The translations under genes and the position numbers were made by a program. The notes below the pieces were generated by a model, which worked only from the letters and a program-made list of their open reading frames with translations, was not told the origin of the DNA and searched no databases. From Burkholderiaceae bacterium (GTDB lineage: Bacteria; Pseudomonadota; Gammaproteobacteria; Burkholderiales; Burkholderiaceae_C), in NCBI GenBank assembly GCA_024235995.1, contig JACKLI010000002.1, forward strand, positions 91,347-155,346: DNA of 64,000 bases, written 5' to 3'. Shown in pieces: positions 54,319-62,635 of the stretch. Each line of letters opens with the position of its first letter. The stretch's first letter is position 1.

Positions 54319-54997
54319 ATACCTGCCGGACACGGAGGCAGGACGCTCACTATTCAGAGAGCGCCTGATTGCAAAAATTCAGCAACATCGCGATTTCAAG
54401 GCGCTGCCACAAGAAACTCAGTCGAGCTTCTTTGAGGAATTAGCTGAACTCACCCTCTTCGGCACCAACAACTGTTCGGTGGAGACACATAGCCCTAGGA
54501 TACGCAAGCTCGAAAAACTGGCCGATAGTTATCGCCGGGTTGCCAATAGCATTGCACTGCTTTCGGAAATAGATGAACTGCTGCTCGATGATGCCTTTCA
54601 ACACAGCATGCCTTTGCAACAGCAAAAGAAACTGATGCGACAGCTGGCTGCTGATATTGATGGCCTGATAGGCGCTATGTGTCAGACGCCCTCTGGCACA
54701 TCTGAACGGTTTTCACTGCGACTGCAGGGCGCGGGCTTGCTGAAGCAATTGGGCAAGCTGGGGGTGACCTGCAAGATCAACAATGATTTTCAAAAAATCG
54801 ATCAAGATGATGCAGTGCAGCGCGAGAAAAGCGAGGGCGCACAGCGCTTTCTGCCAGATCTTTCGCAGAGCATGACACTTGCCATGCTCTGCGCGATGCT
54901 GGTTCTCTTCAACAATGGTCAGGTCGTCGAATGGAGCTATTGCCGGAGGCTGCTGAAGGAAGGCAAAAAGCATCTTGATTCAGCGACAACTGAATGA
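54296..54997 (+). CDS. Integrase-linked protein of unknown function
   Basis: 233 residues, overlapping the integrase end by 23 bp in another frame, so probably translationally coupled. Mainly helical and polar; blocks include LIAKIQQHRDFKALPQETQS, RKLEKLADSYRRVANSIALL and RQLAADIDGLIGAM, which look like coiled coils. Near the C-terminus is one hydrophobic stretch (SQSMTLAMLCAMLVLFNNG) that could be a membrane span. No family recognised. AT content is higher than in the core, consistent with transfer. Convergent with the truncated DUF3732 gene. Confidence 0.7.
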   Translation: MKSVEHSEYLPDTEAGRSLFRERLIAKIQQHRDFKALPQETQSSFFEELAELTLFGTNNCSVETHSPRIRKLEKLADSYRRVANSIALLSEIDELLLDDAFQHSMPLQQQKKLMRQLAADIDGLIGAMCQTPSGTSERFSLRLQGAGLLKQLGKLGVTCKINNDFQKIDQDDAVQREKSEGAQRFLPDLSQSMTLAMLCAMLVLFNNGQVVEWSYCRRLLKEGKKHLDSATTE

Positions 54998-55060
54998 ACC
55001 ACCTCTGTGCCAGCACCCCGTTTACGGTACTTTCCACGCGGGCAAGTCTGTTTAAATCAC

Positions 55061-55968
55061 TCACACAGAACGCGGCCAATCCTCAGGTACGAGCTTCAGC
55101 CCATCGCGCCAGCGTTCGCGAAGCGCTGCCTGGAAACGCACATCGTCGCTGAAGTCTGGGTGATCGGTGATGAGCACTTGGAACTTGCCTCCTAGTTTCT
55201 CCACAACGTCGAAGATCAGCCGGAAGAGGCGCTTGACGGCTTGGCGGTCTGCGTCGATCTTTTCCTGAGTCACGCCATTGCCGGGCAACGTATCCGGCGA
55301 GAAATGTGCCTGCGACAGCTGGTCCAGTAGCAGGAATGAGGGCACCGGCCGTCCTCGGCTAGCGAACCAAGTGTGCAGAGCTAAGTGTGCGACGATGTGG
55401 TAGCCGACGTGATTCTCGCCGCTACCGATCTCGCGCATGGATACCCCCCGTTCAGGAGTGTCGGCGACGATAGTCAGATTGCGTGGATCGAGGCGCAGCG
55501 GCGAATCTGAGTATTCCAGGTCGATTTGCTTAGCATAGTCGGACAAGTGCCTGTTTACGTTGGACAGGCAGGACTCCACCCTGGCTTGGATGGTCTCGGT
55601 GCTGACAACTTCAGTGAGCTGAGCCTCTTGCTCCCGCAATTCGGCCAGTCGTATTTGCTGTCCACTCACATCAGGCACCTGCGGGATATTTTCCATGTAG
55701 AGGCTGATACGTCCCAGGACCATGGCACGCCGCGCCTCGGAGTCTGCGGCTAGCTGCAGGCGCTGGTTGCCGCGCTTGACAGCCGTAAGTAGGGTACGGT
55801 TGTCGTCGAGGCGTCGCCGTACGTCGGCGAGCTTGGCTTCCACTTCCTGAATGGCTGTCGCGATGCGAGGTGTCGCTGAGTCCATTGCACCGCTACGCTC
55901 GCCAATGTAGCCCTGTGCTGCGCGGAGATCGCTGACCGAAGGCACCTGCGACGCTTCAGGTAAGTCTT
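55061..55968 (-). pseudogene. DUF3732 protein (ABC-3C system ATPase), C-terminal half, cut by IS21
   Basis: About 302 codons remain, open through to the IS21 edge at 55968 (DLPEASQVPSVSDLRAAQGY at the broken end). The rest is the C-terminal half of the large ATPase of ABC-three-component systems: coiled-coil (IQEVEAKLADVRRRLDDNRT), MREIGSGENHVGYHIVAHLA (signature-like) and VPSFLLLDQLSQAHFSPDTL (Walker B-like), with QVLITDHPDF. The N-terminal Walker A half is missing, so the ATPase is inactive. The GTG at 55945 is only the first possible internal start. Confidence 0.82.
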
Positions 55969-56040
55969 TGTTGATTCATCAGCACAACTGAGCCAGTGAT
56001 CACGTTGAATATTGAGCCACTGGGTTGATGGATTCTTTGA

Positions 56041-56880
56041 CTATTCGGTTGTGGATAAGTCTATCGGGTCTGCTGTTTTTCGATCTCCTTTCTGGCTCTT
56101 TGGGCGTTGCTTTGGGGGAGCCGCGCCAGCGGCACTGGAGTGCTTGAATCGCCAGCTCTCGTTGCCCGTCTCGACGATGTGGCAATGGTGCGTGAGCCGG
56201 TCAAGCAAGGCCGTGGTCATCTTGGCGTCTCCAAAGACGCTGCTCCACTCCGAGAAGGTGAGGTTGGTGGTGATCACCACGCTCGTTCGCTCATAGAGTT
56301 TGGAGAGCAGGTGGAACAGCATCGCGCCGCCCGACTGCGTGAATGGCAGGTAGCCCAGTTCATCCAGGATCACCAGATCGACGTACATCAGGCGGTGCGC
56401 CATTTGCCCGGCCTTGTTCTGCGCCTTCTCCAGCTCCAGGGCGTTGACCAGCTCCACCGTTGAGAAGAAGCGCACCCGCTTGCCATGCATGCGAATGGCC
56501 TCGATCCCCAGGCTCGTGGCCAGGTGGGTTTTACCCGTGCCGGGGCCACCAACCAGCACCACGTTGTGCGCCGACTCCACGAAGCGAAGGGTGTGCAACT
56601 GGCGCACCAGTGCTTCGTCGAGCTGCGCGTGGGCGAAGTCAAAGCCGGCGAGGTCACGGTGCGAAGGGAAGCGCGCCACGCGCATCTGGTAAGCCATGGA
56701 ACGCACCTCACGCTGAGCGGTCTCGGCCTTGATGAGCTGGTGCAGCACGGCCTCATGATCCAGCGACTTCATGCGGGCGGTGCCCAGTACCTCCGGCCAG
56801 GCACTGGCCATGCCGTGCAGGCCCAGCGCTTTGAGGGCATCAATGACGTCATGCATGGTCGGACTCCGGTGATGCCTCAT
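56041..56880 (-). CDS. istB: IS21 helper ATPase IstB (copy 2)
   Basis: 279 residues, same protein as 12342-13181 (Walker [15 protein letters not shown], Walker [13 protein letters not shown]). An ATG at 56856 overlapping the istA stop is a possible real start. It differs from copy 1 only in context: the noncoding left end of the IS is uninterrupted here. Confidence 0.94.
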   Translation of the reverse strand: MRHHRSPTMHDVIDALKALGLHGMASAWPEVLGTARMKSLDHEAVLHQLIKAETAQREVRSMAYQMRVARFPSHRDLAGFDFAHAQLDEALVRQLHTLRFVESAHNVVLVGGPGTGKTHLATSLGIEAIRMHGKRVRFFSTVELVNALELEKAQNKAGQMAHRLMYVDLVILDELGYLPFTQSGGAMLFHLLSKLYERTSVVITTNLTFSEWSSVFGDAKMTTALLDRLTHHCHIVETGNESWRFKHSSAAGAAPPKQRPKSQKGDRKTADPIDLSTTE

Positions 56881-58384
56881 GAGGCTGGACGTTGCGCAGT
56901 GCGTCGTAGCGCTGCAGGTTGGCCAGTGGCGGCGTGTTGAGCTTGAGCATCGTGGCCACCGGTGGCTCGGGCACGCGCTGCTCCTTCAGACGCGAGAGCA
57001 CGTTGAGCACGTGCTCGGCACTCACCCGCCCGGACTGCAGCGCCAGCTCTACCGCCACCACCACGGCCTCCAGTCCATGCAGGCTCACCCCCATGAGCAC
57101 CTGCGCCATCACCCTGTCGCCACCGCTGTGGCGCAGCAACTGGCGCTGCATTTCCTGCAGTGGCTCGGGCATGGTCTTGAAGGGCGCGCCGTTGCGCAGC
57201 GCGCCGGGCTTTCGCTCGATGAGCGCGATGTAATGCATCCAGTCGTAGAGCGTCTGATCACGTTCGAAGCTGCGCGCCAGGCGCACCTGTCGCCCATCGG
57301 GCCCGACCACCAGCAGGCCATCCGCGTAGGCCCGCAGACTGACCACCGCATGAATCCATTCACACGGCACGCTGTAGCGGTTGCGCTGGAAGTGGATCAG
57401 TGCGGTCGCAGAGACCCGTACCGGCTGCTCCACGTAGCCATCAAACGCACGGGGGTTGGGCATGAGACGAGCACGTTCGTCCTGCCAGACATCGGCCACC
57501 GTGAGCTGAGTCCATTCCGGGTGACTCATCTCAGCCCAGGCCTTCACGCAGGCCTGCTGCAACCAGTCGTTGAGTTCACCAAGCGTCCCCCAGCGCCGCT
57601 CGCTGGCCTCACGCCAGATGTCCTTGCGCCGATCCTGAACGTTCTTCTCCACGACCCCCTTCTCCCAGCCGGCGGCCCGGTTGCAGAACTCCGGCTCGAA
57701 CAGGTAGTGCCCGGTCATCGCCTCGAAGCGTGCATTGACGCTGCGCTGTTTGCCATGGCCGACCTTGTCCACAGCGGTCTTCATGTTGTCGTAGATGCCC
57801 CGCCGGGGCACGCCACCGAAGAGGGCGAACGCCCGTGCGTGCGCATCGAACAGCATCTCGTGCGCTTGGCTGTAGTACGCCACCAGGCAGAAGGCGCGAC
57901 TGGCCGCCAGCTTGGTGTGTGCCACTTCCAGGCGGCGGCGCAGCCCGCCGATGAACAGGTACTCGCAGCTCCAGTCGAACTGGAACGCCTCGCCCAACTC
58001 GAAGCTCAGCGGCACGAACCCCGCACCACGCGCAGCGTTGCCTTGCTCTTGCTGCCAGCGCTGGGCAAAGGCGTAGACCGGCCCTCGGCTGCCGCTGTAG
58101 CCCTGCGCGCGCAGCGCCTCAAACATGGCCTTGATCCCGCGTCGATCGCGTTTGCTGCGATGGCTATCGGCCTTGAGCCATTGGCTCAACTGCTCCTTGT
58201 ACGGATCCAGGATGCTGGGGCCCGACACCCGCTGCGGGTATCGGGGTTCGGCCATCTGCCCGTCTTTGAGCCACTTGGTGGCTGTGTTGCGCGAGATGCC
58301 CAGGCGCCGGCTGGCCTCGCGCACCGACACGTCCTGCCTCAGCACGAGGCGGCGTAACTTGCTCAATGTGCTCACGTTGATCAC
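56849..58384 (-). CDS. istA: IS21 transposase IstA (copy 2)
   Basis: 511 residues, identical to 13150-14685, with the helix-turn-helix and the D, D and E of the catalytic core intact. Together with the intact ends this copy should be competent for transposition and is the likely source, or sibling, of copy 1. Confidence 0.95.
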   Translation of the reverse strand: MINVSTLSKLRRLVLRQDVSVREASRRLGISRNTATKWLKDGQMAEPRYPQRVSGPSILDPYKEQLSQWLKADSHRSKRDRRGIKAMFEALRAQGYSGSRGPVYAFAQRWQQEQGNAARGAGFVPLSFELGEAFQFDWSCEYLFIGGLRRRLEVAHTKLAASRAFCLVAYYSQAHEMLFDAHARAFALFGGVPRRGIYDNMKTAVDKVGHGKQRSVNARFEAMTGHYLFEPEFCNRAAGWEKGVVEKNVQDRRKDIWREASERRWGTLGELNDWLQQACVKAWAEMSHPEWTQLTVADVWQDERARLMPNPRAFDGYVEQPVRVSATALIHFQRNRYSVPCEWIHAVVSLRAYADGLLVVGPDGRQVRLARSFERDQTLYDWMHYIALIERKPGALRNGAPFKTMPEPLQEMQRQLLRHSGGDRVMAQVLMGVSLHGLEAVVVAVELALQSGRVSAEHVLNVLSRLKEQRVPEPPVATMLKLNTPPLANLQRYDALRNVQPHEASPESDHA

Positions 58385-58490
58385 TCCTGCTCCCCCGTGC
58401 TGAAAAATTCAGCAGGATAGAGCGGCAACGTGGCTCAAATTTCAACGTGAATGCGTCCCGAAATGGCCCAGCTTTGGAAATGAATCAACA

Positions 58491-59198
58491 CTCCTGGATT
58501 TCCGTGATCTGGGCATCAATCTCTGCGCGTGGGATGCCGATGCCAGGGTGGACCAGCTCGTGGAGCACGCGCCTGTACCACCAGCCTTCGAGCATCTGAA
58601 CGGACTGAGCCTGATGGTGTAGTGAGACATGGTAGAGTTCGGACTGCAGCTGCGCCTCAATAGCGGCAGCATCGGGCTGGGATGGCACGACATAGACGCG
58701 CGCCAGTAGAGCCTCTCTCTTAACCTCATCCAGGCCTAGAAAAGCTTCAAAGGCGTCCTTAAGTTCGTTGTTGGTCGAACTCGTGGCGGCGTGTTTGAGC
58801 CGCTTAGCGGCTTCGGCCACATCGCGTCCCGCTTCCTCAACACACAGCGCAGCGCAAGCACTGCCTGCGGGGGCATCCGCCGTCGAGATCAAGAAGCGCG
58901 CTGTCTCGGGTGGGATCTCTCCGCTGGCCAGACCGACGAGCCAGATCCGCAAGGTTTTCCACACCTCGGGGCTGAGGTCGGTCAGGTTGGCCGCCGCGTT
59001 GAGCGAGTGTTTGGTTTGCAGCACGGCATCTGGCTGACCACCGACTTCGAAGCTCACATCGTCTAGCGTTTCGATGCTGACAGTGAAGTCGCTGGTGCGG
59101 CTGCGGCGGATAGCCCAGAGCAAGCCCAGCCGAACTTGGTAGAGATAGCCCACCATCGAGCCTGCTGCGCCGAAGGTGGAAATACTGGGAGGATTCAT
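58491..59198 (-). pseudogene. ABC-3C system effector with Cap4-like nuclease domain, 3' end removed by IS21
   Basis: About 236 residues remain from the ATG at 59198, which overlaps the upstream stop (ATGA). The N-terminal domain reads AAGSMVGYLYQVRLGLLWAI, then VSIETLDDVSFEVGGQPDAV and LQTKHSLN: a PD-(D/E)xK pattern (E, DD, Q-x-K) like the dsDNA nuclease domain of Cap4/DUF4297 effectors. LSPEVWKTLRIWLVGL and SELYHVSLHHQAQSVQMLEG continue as in effector subunits of ABC-three-component systems. IS21 cuts the reading frame before the expected C-terminal domain. Family assignment is from remembered examples. Confidence 0.72.
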
Positions 59199-60760
59199 GG
59201 GCATTTGCTTCCGGGATGCGCATCCAGCCAACGTTGCCCAAGGCGAGTCCGCCGGTAACGCTGCTTGCTGCTTCGGGGCGCATCAGGCAGGGTCATCTCA
59301 ATCACCTTCGCGATCAGTGCTGGTTTCAAATACGCAGTGCGAAAGTGTTCTTCGCCCTTGAGGCCAAGAGCTGACTGGATTTGCTGCCGAGACATCTCGC
59401 CGTCCACGGCGCGCAACAGACGTTCAACTTCCCCTGTGACTTCCCCTGTGACTTCCCCTGTGACTTCCCCTGTGACTTCCCCGCCACCAACGGTAGGAAC
59501 AAGCGACAAGGGATGGCGCGGCAGACGAATCACGAACGAGAGGCGGTCGTCGTCCGTCTCGAACAATGGCGCGGGCGAACCGTTGACTGCCATTTCCTTC
59601 AGAATTTTCGGGATGCCGGTGGAGCGCCCTTCGGTCATATCCAGTTCTTTCAGGAACTCCCCGATACGCCGGTTGCGGTAGCGGCGGCTGACCGCACGCC
59701 CGGCCTGGAAGTCCTCCAGCCGGATCGACCGGTCCGGGCCGGGGAAGCTCAAGATGACCAGCTCTTCGTTGCTGATGCGCACCTCGATGGGCTCGCGTTC
59801 CTCGTAAGACCGGTGATACACCGCGTTGACCAAGGCTTCCTCGATGGCTGCGTAGGGAAAGTTCCAGACCCGCGTGGCCTCGGCCCGGTCGGGATGCTTG
59901 ATGACCGTCTCGCGCAAGAAGTTGCGCTGGATGTAGCTCAATGCCTCGCGCGTCATCCGCGCCAGCGGACCCTTGAAGATCTTTTCCTCGAAGCGGTCAC
60001 CGCCAGCGCCCTCGGGAAACCAGACCACATCGATCTGCACGGCGGGGAAGAAGCGCTCTGGTGATTCATTGAAAAACAGCAGGCCCACGTTCTTGGGCCA
60101 CGGTGATTCGGTGGGGCCGCCTGCTACGTTCATCTGCCGCGCTAAGGCTTCGACCGACAGGCCCGGCGCATCAGCCGCGAGTTCGCTGCCCACCTCCTGC
60201 AAAAAGGCCTGCATCAAAGGCTTGGACAAATCATCGATCCGGGCCTGCTGGTTGTAGCGGTCGTCGAATGGCACCTTGGCTGCGAGGCTCAACAACTCCT
60301 GCTCGGTATCGCCCTTAGCCTCGACCGTACTGCTGTAGCGCCGGATGTAATAGCGCCAGGTCTTCTTGTTGGCAGTGACGGCTTCCGGCGCTTTGTAGGG
60401 CCGGGTTTGCCCGCCCGGCGCCCATAGCACGATCAACTTGCGATCTTCGACTTCCTCGATGCTCAACACCGGGAAGTACGGTGGCTGGATCAACTGGCAG
60501 TGTGCCAGCAGTTCCCGCTGGATTTTGTCGAGCTGGTTTTCGGCCAACCCCACGGGCGGAAACACCGGCTGGCCGTTGGCATCACAATCCTGCCCGATCA
60601 CCACATAACCGCCGCCGAGGTTTTCGAAGTCGTTGGCGAAGGCGCACACGGTGCGGATGATAGGGTCAGGATTCCACCCGGCCTTGTACTCGATGCGCTC
60701 ACCCTCGACGGTTCGCTGGCGCAGCAGGTCTGTAAGGTTGATGGGAAGCTTGGTGCTCAT
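59195..60760 (-). CDS. ATP-binding protein with Schlafen AlbA_2 domain
   Basis: 521 residues from the ATG at 60760, overlapping the upstream stop as ATGA. The N-terminal AlbA_2 domain (about 15-150) reads VEGERIEYKAGWNPDPIIRT, FANDFENLGGGYVVIG. A GHKL-like ATPase region follows (NFPYAAIEEALVNAVYHRSY; IRISNEELVILSFPGPDRS), then a GEVT repeat linker and a C-terminal winged helix (MSRQQIQSALGLKGEEHFRT). Such proteins are usually called transcriptional regulator or RecG-like and are common in restriction islands; the role is unproven. Third gene of the hsdS-led operon. Confidence 0.85.
   Translation of the reverse strand: MSTKLPINLTDLLRQRTVEGERIEYKAGWNPDPIIRTVCAFANDFENLGGGYVVIGQDCDANGQPVFPPVGLAENQLDKIQRELLAHCQLIQPPYFPVLSIEEVEDRKLIVLWAPGGQTRPYKAPEAVTANKKTWRYYIRRYSSTVEAKGDTEQELLSLAAKVPFDDRYNQQARIDDLSKPLMQAFLQEVGSELAADAPGLSVEALARQMNVAGGPTESPWPKNVGLLFFNESPERFFPAVQIDVVWFPEGAGGDRFEEKIFKGPLARMTREALSYIQRNFLRETVIKHPDRAEATRVWNFPYAAIEEALVNAVYHRSYEEREPIEVRISNEELVILSFPGPDRSIRLEDFQAGRAVSRRYRNRRIGEFLKELDMTEGRSTGIPKILKEMAVNGSPAPLFETDDDRLSFVIRLPRHPLSLVPTVGGGEVTGEVTGEVTGEVTGEVERLLRAVDGEMSRQQIQSALGLKGEEHFRTAYLKPALIAKVIEMTLPDAPRSSKQRYRRTRLGQRWLDAHPGSKCP
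59427..59474 (-). repeat. 12-bp tandem repeat encoding GEVT units
   Basis: Four perfect copies of ACTTCCCCTGTG plus a partial fifth, inside the AlbA_2 gene. Being a multiple of three, copy-number change would lengthen the linker without breaking frame. Confidence 0.9.
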
Positions 60761-62625
60761 GCGGGAGCTGCTCCAGCACACTTGGATTTGATGAACTCAA
60801 AAATTGGCCTGAATGGTTCGAAGCAGGCGGCATCCAAGGTTGGCACAATCTCTTTGGCAAATTTGACCTTGTGCTTGTCATTTTTGAATTTGATAAGACC
60901 GCTGCTGTCATCTGTTCGAAACCAGTTGTCCAACCCTGCGATGCCCCAGAAAATATGCTCTACGCAAAAGTGTGGCTTTGGCCTGATCTTTTCGGTTGGG
61001 TTGCTTTCGTCCCAAACCTGTTTCTTCAAATCATTATGCGGAACCGGGAGTAAAAAGGTATGTGCATTCTTTCCTTCAAGCTTTCGACACAACCCAAGAC
61101 TGATATCGGTTATCTGAAATTCGCCTCCCAAATCACGCCAATCGTTATAGGCGTCATCAAAATCAAATAGAGCAAAAAACTGCTTATCGGGATAGGTGGC
61201 GAACACTTCTTGGCGTGCTAGTAGTGTCCGAATAAATCCACGGTCAAAAGCATCCTGAACCAAAATTGAAATGTCCTCGTCTGGGTACAGTTTTCGATAG
61301 GCAGTGTTCAATATGCTGACATCGGAAGGCCCTTCCACAAAAAGAATGGGTCTCAATGATGACCGGATAACGTTATCAATTAGGAGTTTGCTCTCGTCCT
61401 CTGTGTATTGAATAAAACTATCCGATAGCTCGTGGATGACTTCCTTCTTGGATCGTTTGAAACAGGAAACAGCTGAATTTTCGATCTTGAAAAGACTAAT
61501 CTGCTGGTCGTCGAGGCTACACAACGTTGCCGCGCTATGGCTGCTCATAAGCACATGATTGCTCGTAGCGCCCGCGCCGGTAATCTCTATTACCTGCCTC
61601 AAAAAAGCGAACTGCCATTCGGGATGAAGAAACGCGTCTGGCTCATCGAGCAGTGTGAGACAGTGACGATCTTTGAATAGCTCAACGATCGAATAGATGT
61701 AAACCGACTGGAACTGGCCGTCGCTGAAATGGGCGATGGATGCGTCGAGACCGCTGGCTAGCTTGAGTGGGATGGAAATATCCGCAAGCATGCCCAAGGT
61801 TTTCAAGTTGTCCAACTGCCGGAACAGTTCCTGGGTGCTCAGGTCGGCAAATTCCTGTTGGATTTTGGCGATATCAAAGTACAGGGTATAGCGGTCATCG
61901 GTGGCGAAGTAACCCTCGGAACGTATTGGCCCGCTGCTCGCCGTGCTGATGCAGTTCGACAGCCGGTCGAGAAACACCTTGGTAATCCCTTCGGGCTTCC
62001 AGTAGCGATCAGCCAAAAGGTCTTCGATGTTGTAGCGCGCATCGGTGGCATAAACTGGGCGCCGAAGCTCCAGCCGCACTTCTGGCGCGACAGTTTTGAT
62101 GCCAAGCTTCTCCTGGATAAACAATCTGGCCTTGTTTTCCGGCTTTTGCATGAGCAAAACGGCCAGCAGCAGGGCTTTGTATTCAGGGCCGATCCCGATA
62201 AAGCGGCGACTCTCATCAAAGTCTGCCTTCTTGATGCGTCTGCCGAAATTCGCTTCGTAATTCTCCACCAGTCCGGCCACGGTGTAGTTGTGGCCGGAAT
62301 AGTAGATCAGCACATTGTCTGGCAGCGGCGTCTTGCCGATGGTAGAGCGAATCTTGCCGTTGATGCTGAGCTTGCCCGCCGTCCAGACGATCTCAGTTTC
62401 CTTGTCTGAGACTTCGTACTTAACGGTGTAGTCGAAGCCGGGGTCGCCCTTTTCCTTGTCGAACTCGTAGATGTGGCGAAAGATTTCCACCAGAGCCTCG
62501 AACAGATTCGACTTGCCACTTCCGTTCTTACCGACGAATACATCGATAAAGCTCGTGCCTTCGAAACCCAGCGTGAAATTCTTCAGGTTTTTGTAGTCGC
62601 CGATAAAGACTGATTTCATGCGCAT
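60757..62625 (-). CDS. AAA/ABC-type ATPase with C-terminal TOPRIM domain (OLD-like)
   Basis: 622 residues. SMC/RecF-type ATPase: Walker A FVGKNGSGKSNLFEAL (G32-S39), signature-like IAHFSDGQFQSVYIYSIVEL, Walker B LTLLDEPDAFLHPEWQ and H-loop HVLMSSHSAATL. A TOPRIM domain follows at about 410-500: ILFVEGPSDVSIL (Glu) and FFALFDFDDAYNDW (D-x-D). This ATPase-TOPRIM architecture is that of OLD-family nucleases and related phage-defence effectors. It lies 10 bp after hsdS and overlaps the AlbA_2 gene, so it belongs to the same transcript. An ATG at 62619 is an alternative start. Confidence 0.88.
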   Translation of the reverse strand: MRMKSVFIGDYKNLKNFTLGFEGTSFIDVFVGKNGSGKSNLFEALVEIFRHIYEFDKEKGDPGFDYTVKYEVSDKETEIVWTAGKLSINGKIRSTIGKTPLPDNVLIYYSGHNYTVAGLVENYEANFGRRIKKADFDESRRFIGIGPEYKALLLAVLLMQKPENKARLFIQEKLGIKTVAPEVRLELRRPVYATDARYNIEDLLADRYWKPEGITKVFLDRLSNCISTASSGPIRSEGYFATDDRYTLYFDIAKIQQEFADLSTQELFRQLDNLKTLGMLADISIPLKLASGLDASIAHFSDGQFQSVYIYSIVELFKDRHCLTLLDEPDAFLHPEWQFAFLRQVIEITGAGATSNHVLMSSHSAATLCSLDDQQISLFKIENSAVSCFKRSKKEVIHELSDSFIQYTEDESKLLIDNVIRSSLRPILFVEGPSDVSILNTAYRKLYPDEDISILVQDAFDRGFIRTLLARQEVFATYPDKQFFALFDFDDAYNDWRDLGGEFQITDISLGLCRKLEGKNAHTFLLPVPHNDLKKQVWDESNPTEKIRPKPHFCVEHIFWGIAGLDNWFRTDDSSGLIKFKNDKHKVKFAKEIVPTLDAACFEPFRPIFEFIKSKCAGAAPA

Positions 62626-62635
62626 GCCGACACCT

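Larger units (their letters stand above)
55969..58490 (-). mobile_element. IS21-family element, copy 2 (intact)
   Basis: 2,522 bp from TGTTGATTCATC to GAAATGAATCAACA. Same ends, length, gene content and orientation as copy 1 without its ISL3 insert; the octamer TGGATTCT occurs once here. No target duplication: flanks are AAGTCTT and CTCCTGG. The left flank is the broken DUF3732 gene and the right flank the broken nuclease gene, which indicates loss of the DNA between them. Confidence 0.94.

Noticed and set aside
55061..59231. Functional ABC-three-component system
   Set aside because: The ATPase lacks its N-terminal Walker A half, the effector lacks its C-terminus and the middle component is missing.
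59427..59474. CRISPR-like repeat array
   Set aside because: The 12-bp units are contiguous without spacers and lie in a coding frame. No CRISPR array was seen anywhere in the window.
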